Source: Ruegeria atlantica (GTDB lineage Bacteria > Pseudomonadota > Alphaproteobacteria > Rhodobacterales > Rhodobacteraceae). Taken from it: DNA of 64,000 nucleotides. The notes under the pieces were generated by a model, which was not told the DNA's origin, made no database searches, and saw nothing but the letters and a program-made list of their open reading frames with translations. The position numbers and the translations under genes were made by a program. The stretch lies in contig NZ_WQCG01000003.1 of NCBI RefSeq assembly GCF_013032505.1, forward strand, positions 248,001-312,000. The letters are read 5' to 3'. Below are positions 1 through 8,157 of this stretch, piece by piece. Within the stretch, counting starts at the first letter, position 1; each line of letters starts with the position of its first letter.

Positions 1-931
1 CACGCGTCTCCGCTGTTTCGAACAACGCCATCAGCGCGTCTGACGGTGACGCACCCCCAGAAAGCCCCAATTCAACAAGCACCATCCATTCAGGCTGGAC
101 GTCAAAGGGCTGGCGGATATCGGGCAAAACCTCGGACAGGAATTGCAGGCCTTGCTTGTGGATCAGCTCAAAGGTGCTGACCCCCTCGCCCACCTGATCG
201 CGTGCCAGCGCCAGCAATTCAATGGCAGCATCCGGAGAGGCCACCTGGAACATCGCAGTGCCGGTTTCGGTCGGGCGCGGGTACAGCTTCAACGACGCGG
301 CTGTGATGATCCCCAGTGTACCTTCCGCCCCGATCAGCAGGTTGCGCAGATCATACCCAGTGTTGTCCTTGCGCAAACGGCTGAGGCCGTGCCAGATTTC
401 ACCATTCGGAAGAACTGCTTCCAACCCAAGACACAGATCGCGCGCATTCCCATAGCGCAATACATTGACCCCACCCGCATTCGTCGCAAGATTTCCTCCA
501 ATCCGGCAAGACCCTTGCGCCGCCAATGCCAACGGGAACAATCGATCAGCTTCTTCCGCAGCAGCCTGAACATCGGCCAGAATGGCACCGGCCTCGGCGA
601 TTAGAATGTTCTCGGTCGGATAAACCGCGCGGATGGCTGACATCCGCTCCAGTGAAACAAGCAACGGAGCCGGGCCGTCGGTCATCACCTGCCCGCCAAC
701 CAATCCGGTGCCGCCACCATAAGGCACGACGGGAACCAAAGCATCCGAGGCGAGCCGAACGAGCGTCGAAACCTGTTCTACCGACTTCGGCAGCGCCAGA
801 ACGCCGACACGGCCTGCGAACCTGCGGCGCGGCTCTTCCAGGTATCGTTCCTCGACAGGGTGCAGAATATCATCGCCCAGCGCAGTGCGGATTGATTGGG
901 CAAAATTGTCATCGGCAGGGTTCAGTTTCAT
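1..931 (-). CDS. FAD-binding 2-hydroxy-acid dehydrogenase (GlcD/D-lactate dehydrogenase type), partial
   Basis: The gene reads leftward from an ATG at 931 and runs off the left edge of the window, so about 310 residues are seen and the C-terminus is missing. The N-terminal half is a typical PCMH-type FAD-binding domain: VVPYGGGTGLVGGQ near residue 70, GGNLATNAGG near residue 145, and GAEGTLGIITAASLKLYPRP near residue 200. Proteins of this family oxidise D-lactate, glycolate or D-2-hydroxyglutarate and pass electrons to quinone or another acceptor. The substrate cannot be told from the part visible. It lies 38 bp downstream of an MBL-fold gene on the same strand. Family assignment is firm; exact enzyme is open. 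Confidence 0.85.
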   Translation of the reverse strand, partial: MKLNPADDNFAQSIRTALGDDILHPVEERYLEEPRRRFAGRVGVLALPKSVEQVSTLVRLASDALVPVVPYGGGTGLVGGQVMTDGPAPLLVSLERMSAIRAVYPTENILIAEAGAILADVQAAAEEADRLFPLALAAQGSCRIGGNLATNAGGVNVLRYGNARDLCLGLEAVLPNGEIWHGLSRLRKDNTGYDLRNLLIGAEGTLGIITAASLKLYPRPTETGTAMFQVASPDAAIELLALARDQVGEGVSTFELIHKQGLQFLSEVLPDIRQPFDVQPEWMVLVELGLSGGASPSDALMALFETAETR

Positions 932-969
932 ACCCTTTCCTTGCCCAAGCAACCGCGTTCCCACAAGCC

Positions 970-1788
970 CTATTCCAGCTCAATGAGGTATTGAGGCTCA
1001 AGCACAACAACAGTCGGGCGATCGGGCAACGTGCGCAAGGACACCGTGATCTCGGACACGCCTTTGCGCTCAACCGGAAAATCTTCTCGGATATCGACCA
1101 GGAACCTGTCCAGCGAAAAGCTGGAAAACCAGTGCATCGGAATAATGACCGAGCTTTTCAGCCGCTTCAAAACCGTGATCATTTCCGGCAACGGCATCGT
1201 CGTTCCGCCATCCACCGCGGCCATCACAACGTCCAAACGCCCAAGTGCAGCAAATTGTTCATCCGACGGCACATGATGCAGATGACCCAGATGGCCTATG
1301 CACAGCCCTTCAACTTCGAACACAAAGATCGAATTCCCGCGCTCTTCATAGCCGCCGTACGAGGATCGGATGTCGGTTGATACATTGCGCACCAACATCT
1401 CTCCCAGATCAAGATAGTGTTCGATCCCCTGCCCGAACTCGCCCCACCCCGGCAATACATTCGGAATGGCCGGGTCCGGGTGGGCGGTCCAATGGGTGCT
1501 GTGGGCATGGTTCATTGTGACCACGTCCGGGATAAGATCGGCACTGCCGATAAAGCCGGTGAAGTCCGTCACCGCGTTTAACCCGCCCTGGGTCTGAATC
1601 AGAAAGGACGCGTGAGCAATATAGCTAATCCGAACCGAGAACTCCGGCACCGGATCCTGCCAGGCTGCTTTGTGAATATACTCAATCCCCGGTGCGGCAT
1701 CCGCGATGGCAATGCAATGGCTCGGCCGCCGTTCCTGTGCCGAAGCCCCACCCGAGATCACCATCAATACCGCAACAACCCAGCGCAT
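970..1788 (-). CDS. Secreted MBL-fold metallo-hydrolase-like protein
   Basis: The protein has 272 residues and starts with a likely Sec signal peptide (MRWVVAVLMVISGGASA, then QERR), so a periplasmic location is inferred. The beta-lactamase fold is suggested by HASFLIQTQGG near residue 60, the histidine cluster MNHAHSTH near residue 92, GHLHHVP near residue 168, VDGGTTMP and PMHWFS near residue 218, an order seen in UlaG-like members. The canonical HxHxDH motif appears as HAHSTH, so the aspartate is replaced by threonine, which may alter metal binding. The substrate is unknown. The gene is on the same strand as the truncated FAD dehydrogenase but separated from the cta-thrC run by 88 bp. Confidence 0.75.
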   Translation of the reverse strand: MRWVVAVLMVISGGASAQERRPSHCIAIADAAPGIEYIHKAAWQDPVPEFSVRISYIAHASFLIQTQGGLNAVTDFTGFIGSADLIPDVVTMNHAHSTHWTAHPDPAIPNVLPGWGEFGQGIEHYLDLGEMLVRNVSTDIRSSYGGYEERGNSIFVFEVEGLCIGHLGHLHHVPSDEQFAALGRLDVVMAAVDGGTTMPLPEMITVLKRLKSSVIIPMHWFSSFSLDRFLVDIREDFPVERKGVSEITVSLRTLPDRPTVVVLEPQYLIELE

Positions 1789-1876
1789 GTCCGGAGTGTA
1801 GCGCAGAACACAGGTAAGTCACGCCTGCAGATATCGCGTGGGTGAAATCACGGAATTGGCATTTTCTAGGAGCAGT

Positions 1877-2503
1877 TCAGAGAACGATGCACTTCCGCAG
1901 CTTGAAGGGACGTGAGACTTTCGCCACACGTAACGCTTGTGCCAACGGATCACTCACAAAAAACGCGTGGCGCATTTGTGTGTCTATCCAGATGTCAGGA
2001 CCATCCAGGGCCGAAGCGCTGACCGCAATATCCTTGTCTTGCATTGCCCCAGGCGGCTGCCAGATAGCATAATTTGGGTATGGCTTTGTGATGCGCGGAG
2101 ATTGTTCTGTCAGCACGGCGGTCTTTTGCGCACCGAAGTTCAAACAGAAGTACTCGCCTTCGACCGGTGTGGTGCGATCATGCTGGAACAGCCTGACAGG
2201 ATAAAGGTTGCCTTCACCGAGATCAAACTGGCGCAGAACTGCCGCACAGGCAGTAGAAACGCTACAAGTCCCGCCGGCATTGAAAAGATCAGGCTGTTTC
2301 TTTTCCTTTTTGTCTTTGTATTCCGCATACATTTCCGTGGGGAAACGATCTGCCGCCAAGGGCTCCCCAACATTGTTTCGCTTCATAGCATCGACGGCAA
2401 GTTCGTTGTTTTCGAGATAGTTGTCTTGATCAAACCCCTTAATACTCGAAACGCTTACCATCGCCCCACTGATCCAAATCATTGGCTGTTTTGCCCGCGC
2501 CAT
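1877..2503 (-). CDS. Imm11-like (DUF1629-type) protein
   Basis: The chosen ATG at 2503 lies 4 bp after the stop of the upstream GNAT gene, giving 208 residues; a longer frame to 2644 would overlap that gene heavily with low-complexity sequence. The C-terminal third (GPDIWID, HAFFVSDPLAQAL, FKLRKCIVL) resembles the end of the Imm11/MXAN_0049 domain, where a putative immunity fold ends in an FxxS...L...L pattern. No signal peptide or membrane segment is seen. It is the last gene of the cta-SURF1-thrC-M16-GNAT run. There is no toxin gene beside it, so an immunity role is not supported by context. The family call is tentative. Confidence 0.5.
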   Translation of the reverse strand: MARAKQPMIWISGAMVSVSSIKGFDQDNYLENNELAVDAMKRNNVGEPLAADRFPTEMYAEYKDKKEKKQPDLFNAGGTCSVSTACAAVLRQFDLGEGNLYPVRLFQHDRTTPVEGEYFCLNFGAQKTAVLTEQSPRITKPYPNYAIWQPPGAMQDKDIAVSASALDGPDIWIDTQMRHAFFVSDPLAQALRVAKVSRPFKLRKCIVL

Positions 2504-2507
2504 TGAC

Positions 2508-3092
2508 CTACCCCGCGTCGGTCTTCCCGCGCCGGTCCGACCGTAGGCTGGCGTACAGCACATGCGTCCGCCACCGCCCGTTGATCTGCAGGTACGACTG
2601 AGCCACGCCCTCGTATTTGAACCCCGAACTTTCCAGCAAGCCACGGGACGGTTTGTTCTCCGGCAGGCAAGCGGCCTCGATCCGGCTTAGGTCCAATCGG
2701 GTAAAGGCGTGATGCACGACGGCACCGATGGCTTCGCGCATATAGCCCTGACGGGCAAAAGACTGGCCCGTCCAATACCCCAGTGTCCCCGCCTGCGCTG
2801 GGCCGCGGCGAACATTGTCCAGCGTGATGGCACCCAGAAGTACATCGTCAGTGCGCCGGAACAGAAACAGTGGGATCGCAGTTCCTCCGGCTACGGACCG
2901 CTGGGCCCAGTAGACTCGGTTCGTAAAGGACTTCCGGCTCAGATGATCCTTGGCCCAGACCGGCTCCCACGGGGTCAGGTATTGCTGCGACGCGCGCCTC
3001 AGCGCCGCCCAGTCGTTAAAGTCGGAATGCACCGGCGGGCGCAAGCTAAGGCGCTCGGTTTCGAGTTTCAGCTTGCGTCTGCCCAACAGCAT
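2508..3092 (-). CDS. GNAT family N-acetyltransferase (RimJ/RimL type)
   Basis: This 194-residue protein has the features of RimJ/RimL-type acetyltransferases: LETERLSLRPP at the start, LGYWTGQSFARQGYMREA near residue 115 as the acetyl-CoA-binding region (R/Q-x-x-G-x-A/G-like), and CLPENKPSRGLLESSGFKYEG near residue 145. These enzymes acetylate N-terminal amino groups of proteins, often ribosomal ones; the target here is not known. The ATG at 3092 overlaps the TGA of the M16 peptidase gene (TGATG), and a GTG lies one codon upstream. It is part of the long overlapping operon downstream of thrC. Confidence 0.88.
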   Translation of the reverse strand: MLLGRRKLKLETERLSLRPPVHSDFNDWAALRRASQQYLTPWEPVWAKDHLSRKSFTNRVYWAQRSVAGGTAIPLFLFRRTDDVLLGAITLDNVRRGPAQAGTLGYWTGQSFARQGYMREAIGAVVHHAFTRLDLSRIEAACLPENKPSRGLLESSGFKYEGVAQSYLQINGRWRTHVLYASLRSDRRGKTDAG

Positions 3093-4354
3093 CACGCCGC
3101 ACGCCTCTCCTGCAATTCGGCCAGCGTAGGTGCGCCCGAGACCGGGCCATAAAGCGCCAGCGCTGCCCGTGCCTGCACGGCCATTTGTTCGGCGAATACA
3201 CGAACATCTTGGGTGCTTACGGCATCGATCTTAGCAACCGTATCTTCTAGCGAGGGAACCTGGTCCCATATCTGAACGAGGCGCGCCAGACGTTCGGCCC
3301 GGTTCGACGGGCTTTCCAGCCCCATCAACATCCCGGCCTTCATTTGGGCACGGGCACGCGCAACCTCTTCCGCGCTCATGTCTTCGGCGGCGCGCTTCAT
3401 CTCGTCGATGGTGATGGTTGCCAGTTCACCAACTTGGTCTGCCGACGTACCAGCATAGATCGTCGTGCTGCCGGTATCAGCATATGCACCGGTCTGAGCG
3501 AAGATGGTGTAGCAAAGCCCGCGCGTTTCGCGCACTTCCTGGAACAGGCGCGAAGACATTCCGCCGCCTAAAGCAGTAGAATAGATCTGCGCGGTATAGA
3601 TCGCGTCATCCCGATAGCCGGGACTTTCCAGCGCAAGCGCAAAATGGGCCTGCTCCAGCTCTTTCTCCTGCCGCGCCTCTCCACCGGTAAAGCGTGCGGT
3701 TTCCGGGATCAGGCCCTCGCATGGTTGCAGGTGACCAAACATCTCTTCCGCCGCTTTCATCAGCGCGTCGTGGTCAACCGCACCAGCCGCCGAAAGGATC
3801 ATCTGTTCCGGGCCGTAATGCTCGGCGACAAACCCTGACAGGTCCTCACGCGAGAAGGCGCTGACGCGTTCGGTCGGCCCCAGAATGGTCCGACCCAGAG
3901 GTTGATCATGATAGCTTTGCTCTTGCAGCCAATCAAAAATCACATCGTCGGGCGTGTCATAGGCCTGACCAATCTCTTGCAAGATAACGCCGCGCTCGAC
4001 CTCGATCTCACGCGGGTCAAAAACCGGGTTCAGAACGATGTCGCCGATCACATCCATAGCCAGCGCTACGTCGTCCTTAAGGACGCGGGCATAATAAGCC
4101 GTCACTTCGCGCGAGGTGTAGGCGTTGATGTATCCGCCCACATCCTCGATCGCCTCGGCGATTTGCAATGCCGAACGACGCTCAGTTCCCTTGAACGCCA
4201 TGTGCTCAAGGAAATGGGCGATGCCGTTCTGTTCGATCCGTTCGTGCCGCCCGCCGGCGGTTACCCAGATGCCGATGGCCGCAGATTGCAGCCCCGGCAT
4301 TTGTTCACTGACGATACGAAATCCGTTCTTCAGTTGGTCTTGTCTGACAGTCAC
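3092..4354 (-). CDS. M16 family zinc metallopeptidase (processing-peptidase-like)
   Basis: The 420-residue protein has the inverted zinc motif HxxEH as HFLEH at residues 47-51, followed about 75 residues later by the third ligand region (EVERGVILQEIG). The rest fits the two-domain M16B layout, with a degenerate C-terminal half ending in RALALYGPV. Bacterial M16B peptidases resemble the mitochondrial processing peptidase and cleave small peptides or protein leaders; the substrate here is unknown. The start is a GTG at 4354 that overlaps the stop of thrC (GTGA), showing translational coupling. No signal peptide is visible, so it is probably cytoplasmic. Confidence 0.9.
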   Translation of the reverse strand: MTVRQDQLKNGFRIVSEQMPGLQSAAIGIWVTAGGRHERIEQNGIAHFLEHMAFKGTERRSALQIAEAIEDVGGYINAYTSREVTAYYARVLKDDVALAMDVIGDIVLNPVFDPREIEVERGVILQEIGQAYDTPDDVIFDWLQEQSYHDQPLGRTILGPTERVSAFSREDLSGFVAEHYGPEQMILSAAGAVDHDALMKAAEEMFGHLQPCEGLIPETARFTGGEARQEKELEQAHFALALESPGYRDDAIYTAQIYSTALGGGMSSRLFQEVRETRGLCYTIFAQTGAYADTGSTTIYAGTSADQVGELATITIDEMKRAAEDMSAEEVARARAQMKAGMLMGLESPSNRAERLARLVQIWDQVPSLEDTVAKIDAVSTQDVRVFAEQMAVQARAALALYGPVSGAPTLAELQERRAA

Positions 4355-5739
4355 TCAGCAATATGCCTTTTGATATGATCCTCGAGGGCACCCAGATCAT
4401 TTGCAATGCGGGTCACCCGTTCCGGACGTTCATACAGATCAGACATGCGAGAGGGAAGAGGCGGATGTTCCCCGCTTGCCTCCTCAACTGCGGCCGGGAA
4501 TTTCGCGGGGTGCGCGGTGGCCAGCGTGATCATCGGCACATTGGCGGCGCGATGCTCTTCCGCGACCTTAATGCCGACGGCCGTGTGGGGGCATACCAAC
4601 TCGGCGCTGTGGACCAGCGTGGACTTGATCGTTGCCAAGGTCTCATCCTCGGAGACCCTCCCTGAGTCAAAGCTCTCGCGCAGCGCTTCCATTGCGCCCT
4701 GACTTACATTGAAGCCGCCGTTCTTTAGCTCATCCATCAACTGCGCAATAGCCGCACCATCCTCGTCATAGGCATAGTAAAGTGCCCGCTCAAAGTTCGA
4801 GCTGACTTGGATATCCATCGAAGGGCTGATCGAGGGGATCGTGTCACCTTTGATATACCCCTCACCCGACAGGCATCGGTGCAGAATATCGTTCTGGTTC
4901 GTGGCCACCACCAACCGGTCAATCGGCAAGCCCATACGCTTGGCCAGATAACCCGCAAAGATGTCCCCAAAATTTCCGGTCGGCACTGTGAAGCTGACCT
5001 TGCGATCCGGCGCGCCAAGGGAAACTGCAGCCGAAAAGTAATAAACGATCTGCGCCAAGACGCGGGCAAAGTTGATTGAGTTCACTCCGGCCAGTTTCAC
5101 GCCATCGCGAAAATCGAAATCGTTGAACATGTCCTTCAGCGCAGCCTGACAATCGTCGAAATCGCCATCCACGGCCAACGCATGCACGTTGCTATCCGCA
5201 GGCGTCGTCATTTGGCGGCGCTGCACCTCAGAGACACGACCGTGCGGGAACAGGATGAACACGTCCACCGCATCCAGCCCCCGGAACGCCTCAATCGCCG
5301 CCGAGCCAGTGTCGCCACTGGTCGCGCCGACGATGGTCACACGGTCTCCGCGACGCTTTAAGGCGACCTGGAACAATTGCCCAATCAGCTGCATCGCAAA
5401 ATCCTTGAATGCCAGCGTGGGCCCGTGGAACAGCTCCAGCAGGAAGTGGTTCTCGTTCAATTGCTTCAAAGGCGCGCGTGCATCATGGCCGAAGCCCTCA
5501 TAAGCACGGGCAATGATTTCTTTGAACTCACCCTCACCAAAAGACCCGTTTACGTAAGGCCACATCACGCGGAAGGCGATTTCCTCGTACGGCAAACCTG
5601 CTAGCGCTGCGACCTCGTCCTGCGTCATCACCGGGATCTCGGCAGGCAGGTAAAGACCGCCATCACGAGCCAATCCGGTCAGCATTGCCTCTTCAAACGT
5701 CAGTTCGGGCGCCTGCCCGCGGGTCGAGATGTATTTCAT
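4351..5739 (-). CDS. thrC: Threonine synthase
   Basis: The enzyme converts O-phosphohomoserine to threonine and phosphate with pyridoxal phosphate, the last step of threonine synthesis. The 462-residue length suits the longer ThrC class. The PLP lysine is K112 in FHGPTLAFKDFAMQ, and the glycine-rich phosphate-binding loop is in VGATSGDTGSAAIEAF near residue 140. VPTGNFGDIFAGY near residue 245 is also typical. The ATG at 5739 overlaps the TGA of the SURF1 gene (ATGA) and its own stop overlaps the GTG of the M16 gene, so it sits in a fully overlapped operon. A catabolic or fused form is not indicated. Confidence 0.97.
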   Translation of the reverse strand: MKYISTRGQAPELTFEEAMLTGLARDGGLYLPAEIPVMTQDEVAALAGLPYEEIAFRVMWPYVNGSFGEGEFKEIIARAYEGFGHDARAPLKQLNENHFLLELFHGPTLAFKDFAMQLIGQLFQVALKRRGDRVTIVGATSGDTGSAAIEAFRGLDAVDVFILFPHGRVSEVQRRQMTTPADSNVHALAVDGDFDDCQAALKDMFNDFDFRDGVKLAGVNSINFARVLAQIVYYFSAAVSLGAPDRKVSFTVPTGNFGDIFAGYLAKRMGLPIDRLVVATNQNDILHRCLSGEGYIKGDTIPSISPSMDIQVSSNFERALYYAYDEDGAAIAQLMDELKNGGFNVSQGAMEALRESFDSGRVSEDETLATIKSTLVHSAELVCPHTAVGIKVAEEHRAANVPMITLATAHPAKFPAAVEEASGEHPPLPSRMSDLYERPERVTRIANDLGALEDHIKRHIAE

Positions 5740-6413
5740 GTCGCGTCACTCTCAGAAGGGGCGCGGCTGCGCCACAGGAAGTATCCGGTCATCGCAGCCC
5801 ATACCAAGGCCAGACCAAACCAGGTGATTGCATATTGCAGGTGATCATTCGGTATGCCCGCCGTGTCGACCGGCAAAGGCGTAACACCCGGATCGGTTTG
5901 CGACCGAGCGATCAGCAACAATGGCTCGGCTCCCAAGGCAGCAGCCAGGTTCGGAACATCACGGGCAAACCAGATGTTGTTGTCGATATCCGGCTCAGGC
6001 GTATACCCGTCGATTTCGTCCGGCCAATGCAGATTACCGGTGACTTCCATCGGACCATTCAAGCGTTCGTCCTGCTTGGCGGTCACAGGAATAAAGCCCC
6101 GATCCACCAAAATGGTCCGATCATCGGTACTAAAGGACTGAATGATACGATACCCCGCCCCGACCTGCTTGACCGAAACAAGAACATGGATCTCGCCCGG
6201 CTCCATCTCGCCCGTGATCGTGACAGGCAGATACTTGTCGGCATCCGGTGATACACTGTCGGGTAGCCCGCCCGAGTCCGCGGAAATCCGGCTTTCAATC
6301 TCGGCCAACACGCCCTGTTTCCACGCCAAACGCTGCAATTGCCACACGCCCAGCGACACAAGGATCGCCAGCCCGGCAATGCCAAAGATCAGCAGAAAGA
6401 GAATGCGTCGCAT
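5736..6413 (-). CDS. SURF1 family cytochrome oxidase assembly protein
   Basis: SURF1 proteins help insert heme a into subunit I of aa3-type cytochrome c oxidase. The 225-residue product has the family's two-helix layout: an N-terminal transmembrane helix (ILFLLIFGIAGLAILVSLGVWQ, ending in the typical GxWQLxR) and a C-terminal helix (HLQYAITWFGLALVWAAMTGYFL, containing the conserved QYxxxWF). DRTILVDRGFIP in the middle is the conserved VDRGW/FIP motif. I chose ATG 6413 because the longer frame adds 12 residues without support. It follows the cytochrome oxidase genes but lies beyond the terminator at 6533-6560, so it probably has its own promoter with thrC. Confidence 0.93.
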   Translation of the reverse strand: MRRILFLLIFGIAGLAILVSLGVWQLQRLAWKQGVLAEIESRISADSGGLPDSVSPDADKYLPVTITGEMEPGEIHVLVSVKQVGAGYRIIQSFSTDDRTILVDRGFIPVTAKQDERLNGPMEVTGNLHWPDEIDGYTPEPDIDNNIWFARDVPNLAAALGAEPLLLIARSQTDPGVTPLPVDTAGIPNDHLQYAITWFGLALVWAAMTGYFLWRSRAPSESDAT

Positions 6414-6505
6414 GTCAGAACCAGGTTGCTTTGTTCGAAGGCTCTGCAAGAGCCGGCGTCTTGTTAAGGGCTACACCCGCGGAAAGGCAACTGTGCAATT
6501 GTATG

Positions 6506-6560
6506 GGGCGCAATAATGCGCCCGGAATAGAGAAAAAGCCGCCCCTTTGGGCGGCTTTTG
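6506..6560 (-). terminator. Tandem hairpins ending the cta operon
   Basis: An 11-bp perfect stem, AAAAGCCGCCC (6534-6544) with GGGCGGCTTTT (6549-6559), lies 23 bp beyond the ctaE stop. Read leftward it is followed by a run of T, as in an intrinsic terminator. A second stem, GGGCGC (6506-6511) with GCGCCC (6518-6523), follows directly. Together they should separate the oxidase genes from SURF1-thrC. Confidence 0.8.
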
Positions 6561-6582
6561 CAATTTGATCACCTGTCCGACG

Positions 6583-7398
6583 TTACATCAGCGGCGCCTG
6601 GCCCCAGATGTATACCGCGAAGAACAGGAACAGCCAGACAACATCAACGAAGTGCCAGTACCATGCTGCTGCTTCAAACCCGACGTGTTTTTCAGAGGTA
6701 AAGTCACCCTTCAACGCCCGGATCAGACAGACCGACAGAAAGATGGTACCGATTAGAACGTGTGCGCCGTGGAAACCTGTAGCCATGAAGAAGTTCGAAT
6801 AGAACTGATCACCGCCGAACTCCCAACCTTCGTGGGCCAGCAGCTCATAATATTCGAAGGCCTGCAGGAAGGTAAACGCGATACCCAGCGCGATACCGAT
6901 GGCCAGCCCTTGTACCAGTGCCTTGCGGTCATTTCCATGCACCAGTGCGTGGTGCGCCCAGGTGATCGCACAGCCCGACAGCAACAGGACCAGGGTGTTG
7001 ATTAGCGGCAGGTGGAACGGGTCAACCGCGTGAATGTCCGGCTGGATGTACTCGGTGCCGGCATAGTCGTACATCGGGTACATACGATGTTTGAAGAACG
7101 ACCAGAACCAGGCGAAGAAGAACATCACCTCGGACATCACGAACAGGATGAAGCCATAGCGCAGACCGATGCGAACAACCGGTGTATGATCGCCCTGACG
7201 GCTTTCAACCACAACCTCGGACCACCACGCGAACATGGTATAAAGCACAGCGACAAGACCCGCCCAGAACATGAACGAGGTAACGCCGTGCATCCACAGG
7301 ACGGCTCCGAACAGCATCACAAAGCCCCCGATCGCGCCGATCAGTGGCCAGATCGACGGGGCCAGAATGTGATAATCATGGTTTTTTGCGTGTGCCAT
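6583..7398 (-). CDS. ctaE: Cytochrome c oxidase subunit III
   Basis: Subunit III of the aa3-type oxidase, an inner-membrane protein of seven helices that stabilises subunit I and proton uptake. The 271-residue length and sequence match: [18 protein letters not shown] at the start, the first helix [33 protein letters not shown] near residue 95, [22 protein letters not shown] near residue 200, and [21 protein letters not shown] at the end. It is the last gene of the cta run, 22 bp after ctaG, and is followed by the terminator at 6506-6560. Subunit I (ctaD) is not in this window, as is usual in this family where it is encoded elsewhere. Confidence 0.97.
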   Translation of the reverse strand: MAHAKNHDYHILAPSIWPLIGAIGGFVMLFGAVLWMHGVTSFMFWAGLVAVLYTMFAWWSEVVVESRQGDHTPVVRIGLRYGFILFVMSEVMFFFAWFWSFFKHRMYPMYDYAGTEYIQPDIHAVDPFHLPLINTLVLLLSGCAITWAHHALVHGNDRKALVQGLAIGIALGIAFTFLQAFEYYELLAHEGWEFGGDQFYSNFFMATGFHGAHVLIGTIFLSVCLIRALKGDFTSEKHVGFEAAAWYWHFVDVVWLFLFFAVYIWGQAPLM

Positions 7399-7420
7399 CA
7401 GCGTCCCTCACCTACAGGCG

Positions 7421-7996
7421 TTAGTTCGTTGTTATATCAGCCTGCGTCTCAAGGGCGGCAACGCCCTCGGGCAGGTCAATTTCGTAGAATGTATACGACA
7501 GCGTGATCGTATGAACATACTTAGCTTCAAGATCCTCGACCATTTCAGGGTCGACGAAAAAGGTGACCGGCATCTCAACACGTTCACCCGGTTGCAGCAC
7601 CTGCTCTTCAAAGCAGAAACAGGCAATTTTCTGGAAGTACCCGCCGGCTGAATACGGAGTCACGTTATAGGACGCCTGTCCCGCGATGGGGCGGTCGGTC
7701 GGGTTGTAAGCTTCATAAAAGGCCAGTCCGGTTTCGCCGATACGCACTTCCATCTCGCGAGCGACCGGTTTGAATTCCCATTCCATGCCTTTTGCCTTCG
7801 AGGCGTCAAAGCGGACGGTAACCTTGCGATCCAGAATGTCTTCCGGCGCGGTCGCGGCAACACCGGTGGTGCCACCAAAACCGGTGACGCGGCAAAACCA
7901 ATCGTAAAACGGAACGGATGCCCAGGCCAGGCTGCCCATAAGGACAACCACGCCAACTGTCTGCGCAACAGTTTTCTGAGGACCTGTCAGCGCCAT
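7421..7996 (-). CDS. ctaG: Cytochrome c oxidase assembly protein CtaG (Cox11 family)
   Basis: CtaG/Cox11 delivers copper to the CuB site of subunit I. The 191-residue protein has one N-terminal transmembrane helix (TVGVVVLMGSLAWASVPFYDWFC) with the conserved FYxxFCxxTGxGG pattern right after it, and a periplasmic beta domain. The copper ligands are in KIACFCFEEQ near residue 125, the family CFCF motif, and VTFFVDPEM follows. The ATG overlaps the stop of the small upstream gene (TGATG), so it is translationally coupled. Length and motifs are complete. Confidence 0.96.
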   Translation of the reverse strand: MALTGPQKTVAQTVGVVVLMGSLAWASVPFYDWFCRVTGFGGTTGVAATAPEDILDRKVTVRFDASKAKGMEWEFKPVAREMEVRIGETGLAFYEAYNPTDRPIAGQASYNVTPYSAGGYFQKIACFCFEEQVLQPGERVEMPVTFFVDPEMVEDLEAKYVHTITLSYTFYEIDLPEGVAALETQADITTN

Positions 7997-8157
7997 CAGT
8001 TCTGTACCTCTTGCGTCGCCAAGCTGAAATCCGTGCCTGAAACCTTTACGACCGTCAGACCGAATATGATCACAATAAAGGCGGCCAGCGTCAGGCCGAC
8101 CCCAAGGTTACGGCTGAATCGGCGTTGGTGAAGTTCGTGGCTCTTGCGCAGGCTCAT
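7996..8157 (-). CDS. Small single-helix membrane protein of the cta operon (CoxF-like)
   Basis: A 53-residue gene is fixed by overlaps at both ends: its ATG overlaps the ctaB TGA (ATGA at 8154-8157) and its TGA overlaps the ctaG ATG (TGATG at 7994-7998). The product begins MSLRKSHELHQRRFSRN, then a single hydrophobic segment (VGLTLAAFIVIIFGLTVVKV) and a short polar tail. Small proteins of this type sit in the same position in other Rhodobacteraceae oxidase operons and are often called CoxF; their biochemical role is not settled. An assembly role is inferred only from position. Confidence 0.85.
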   Translation of the reverse strand: MSLRKSHELHQRRFSRNLGVGLTLAAFIVIIFGLTVVKVSGTDFSLATQEVQN

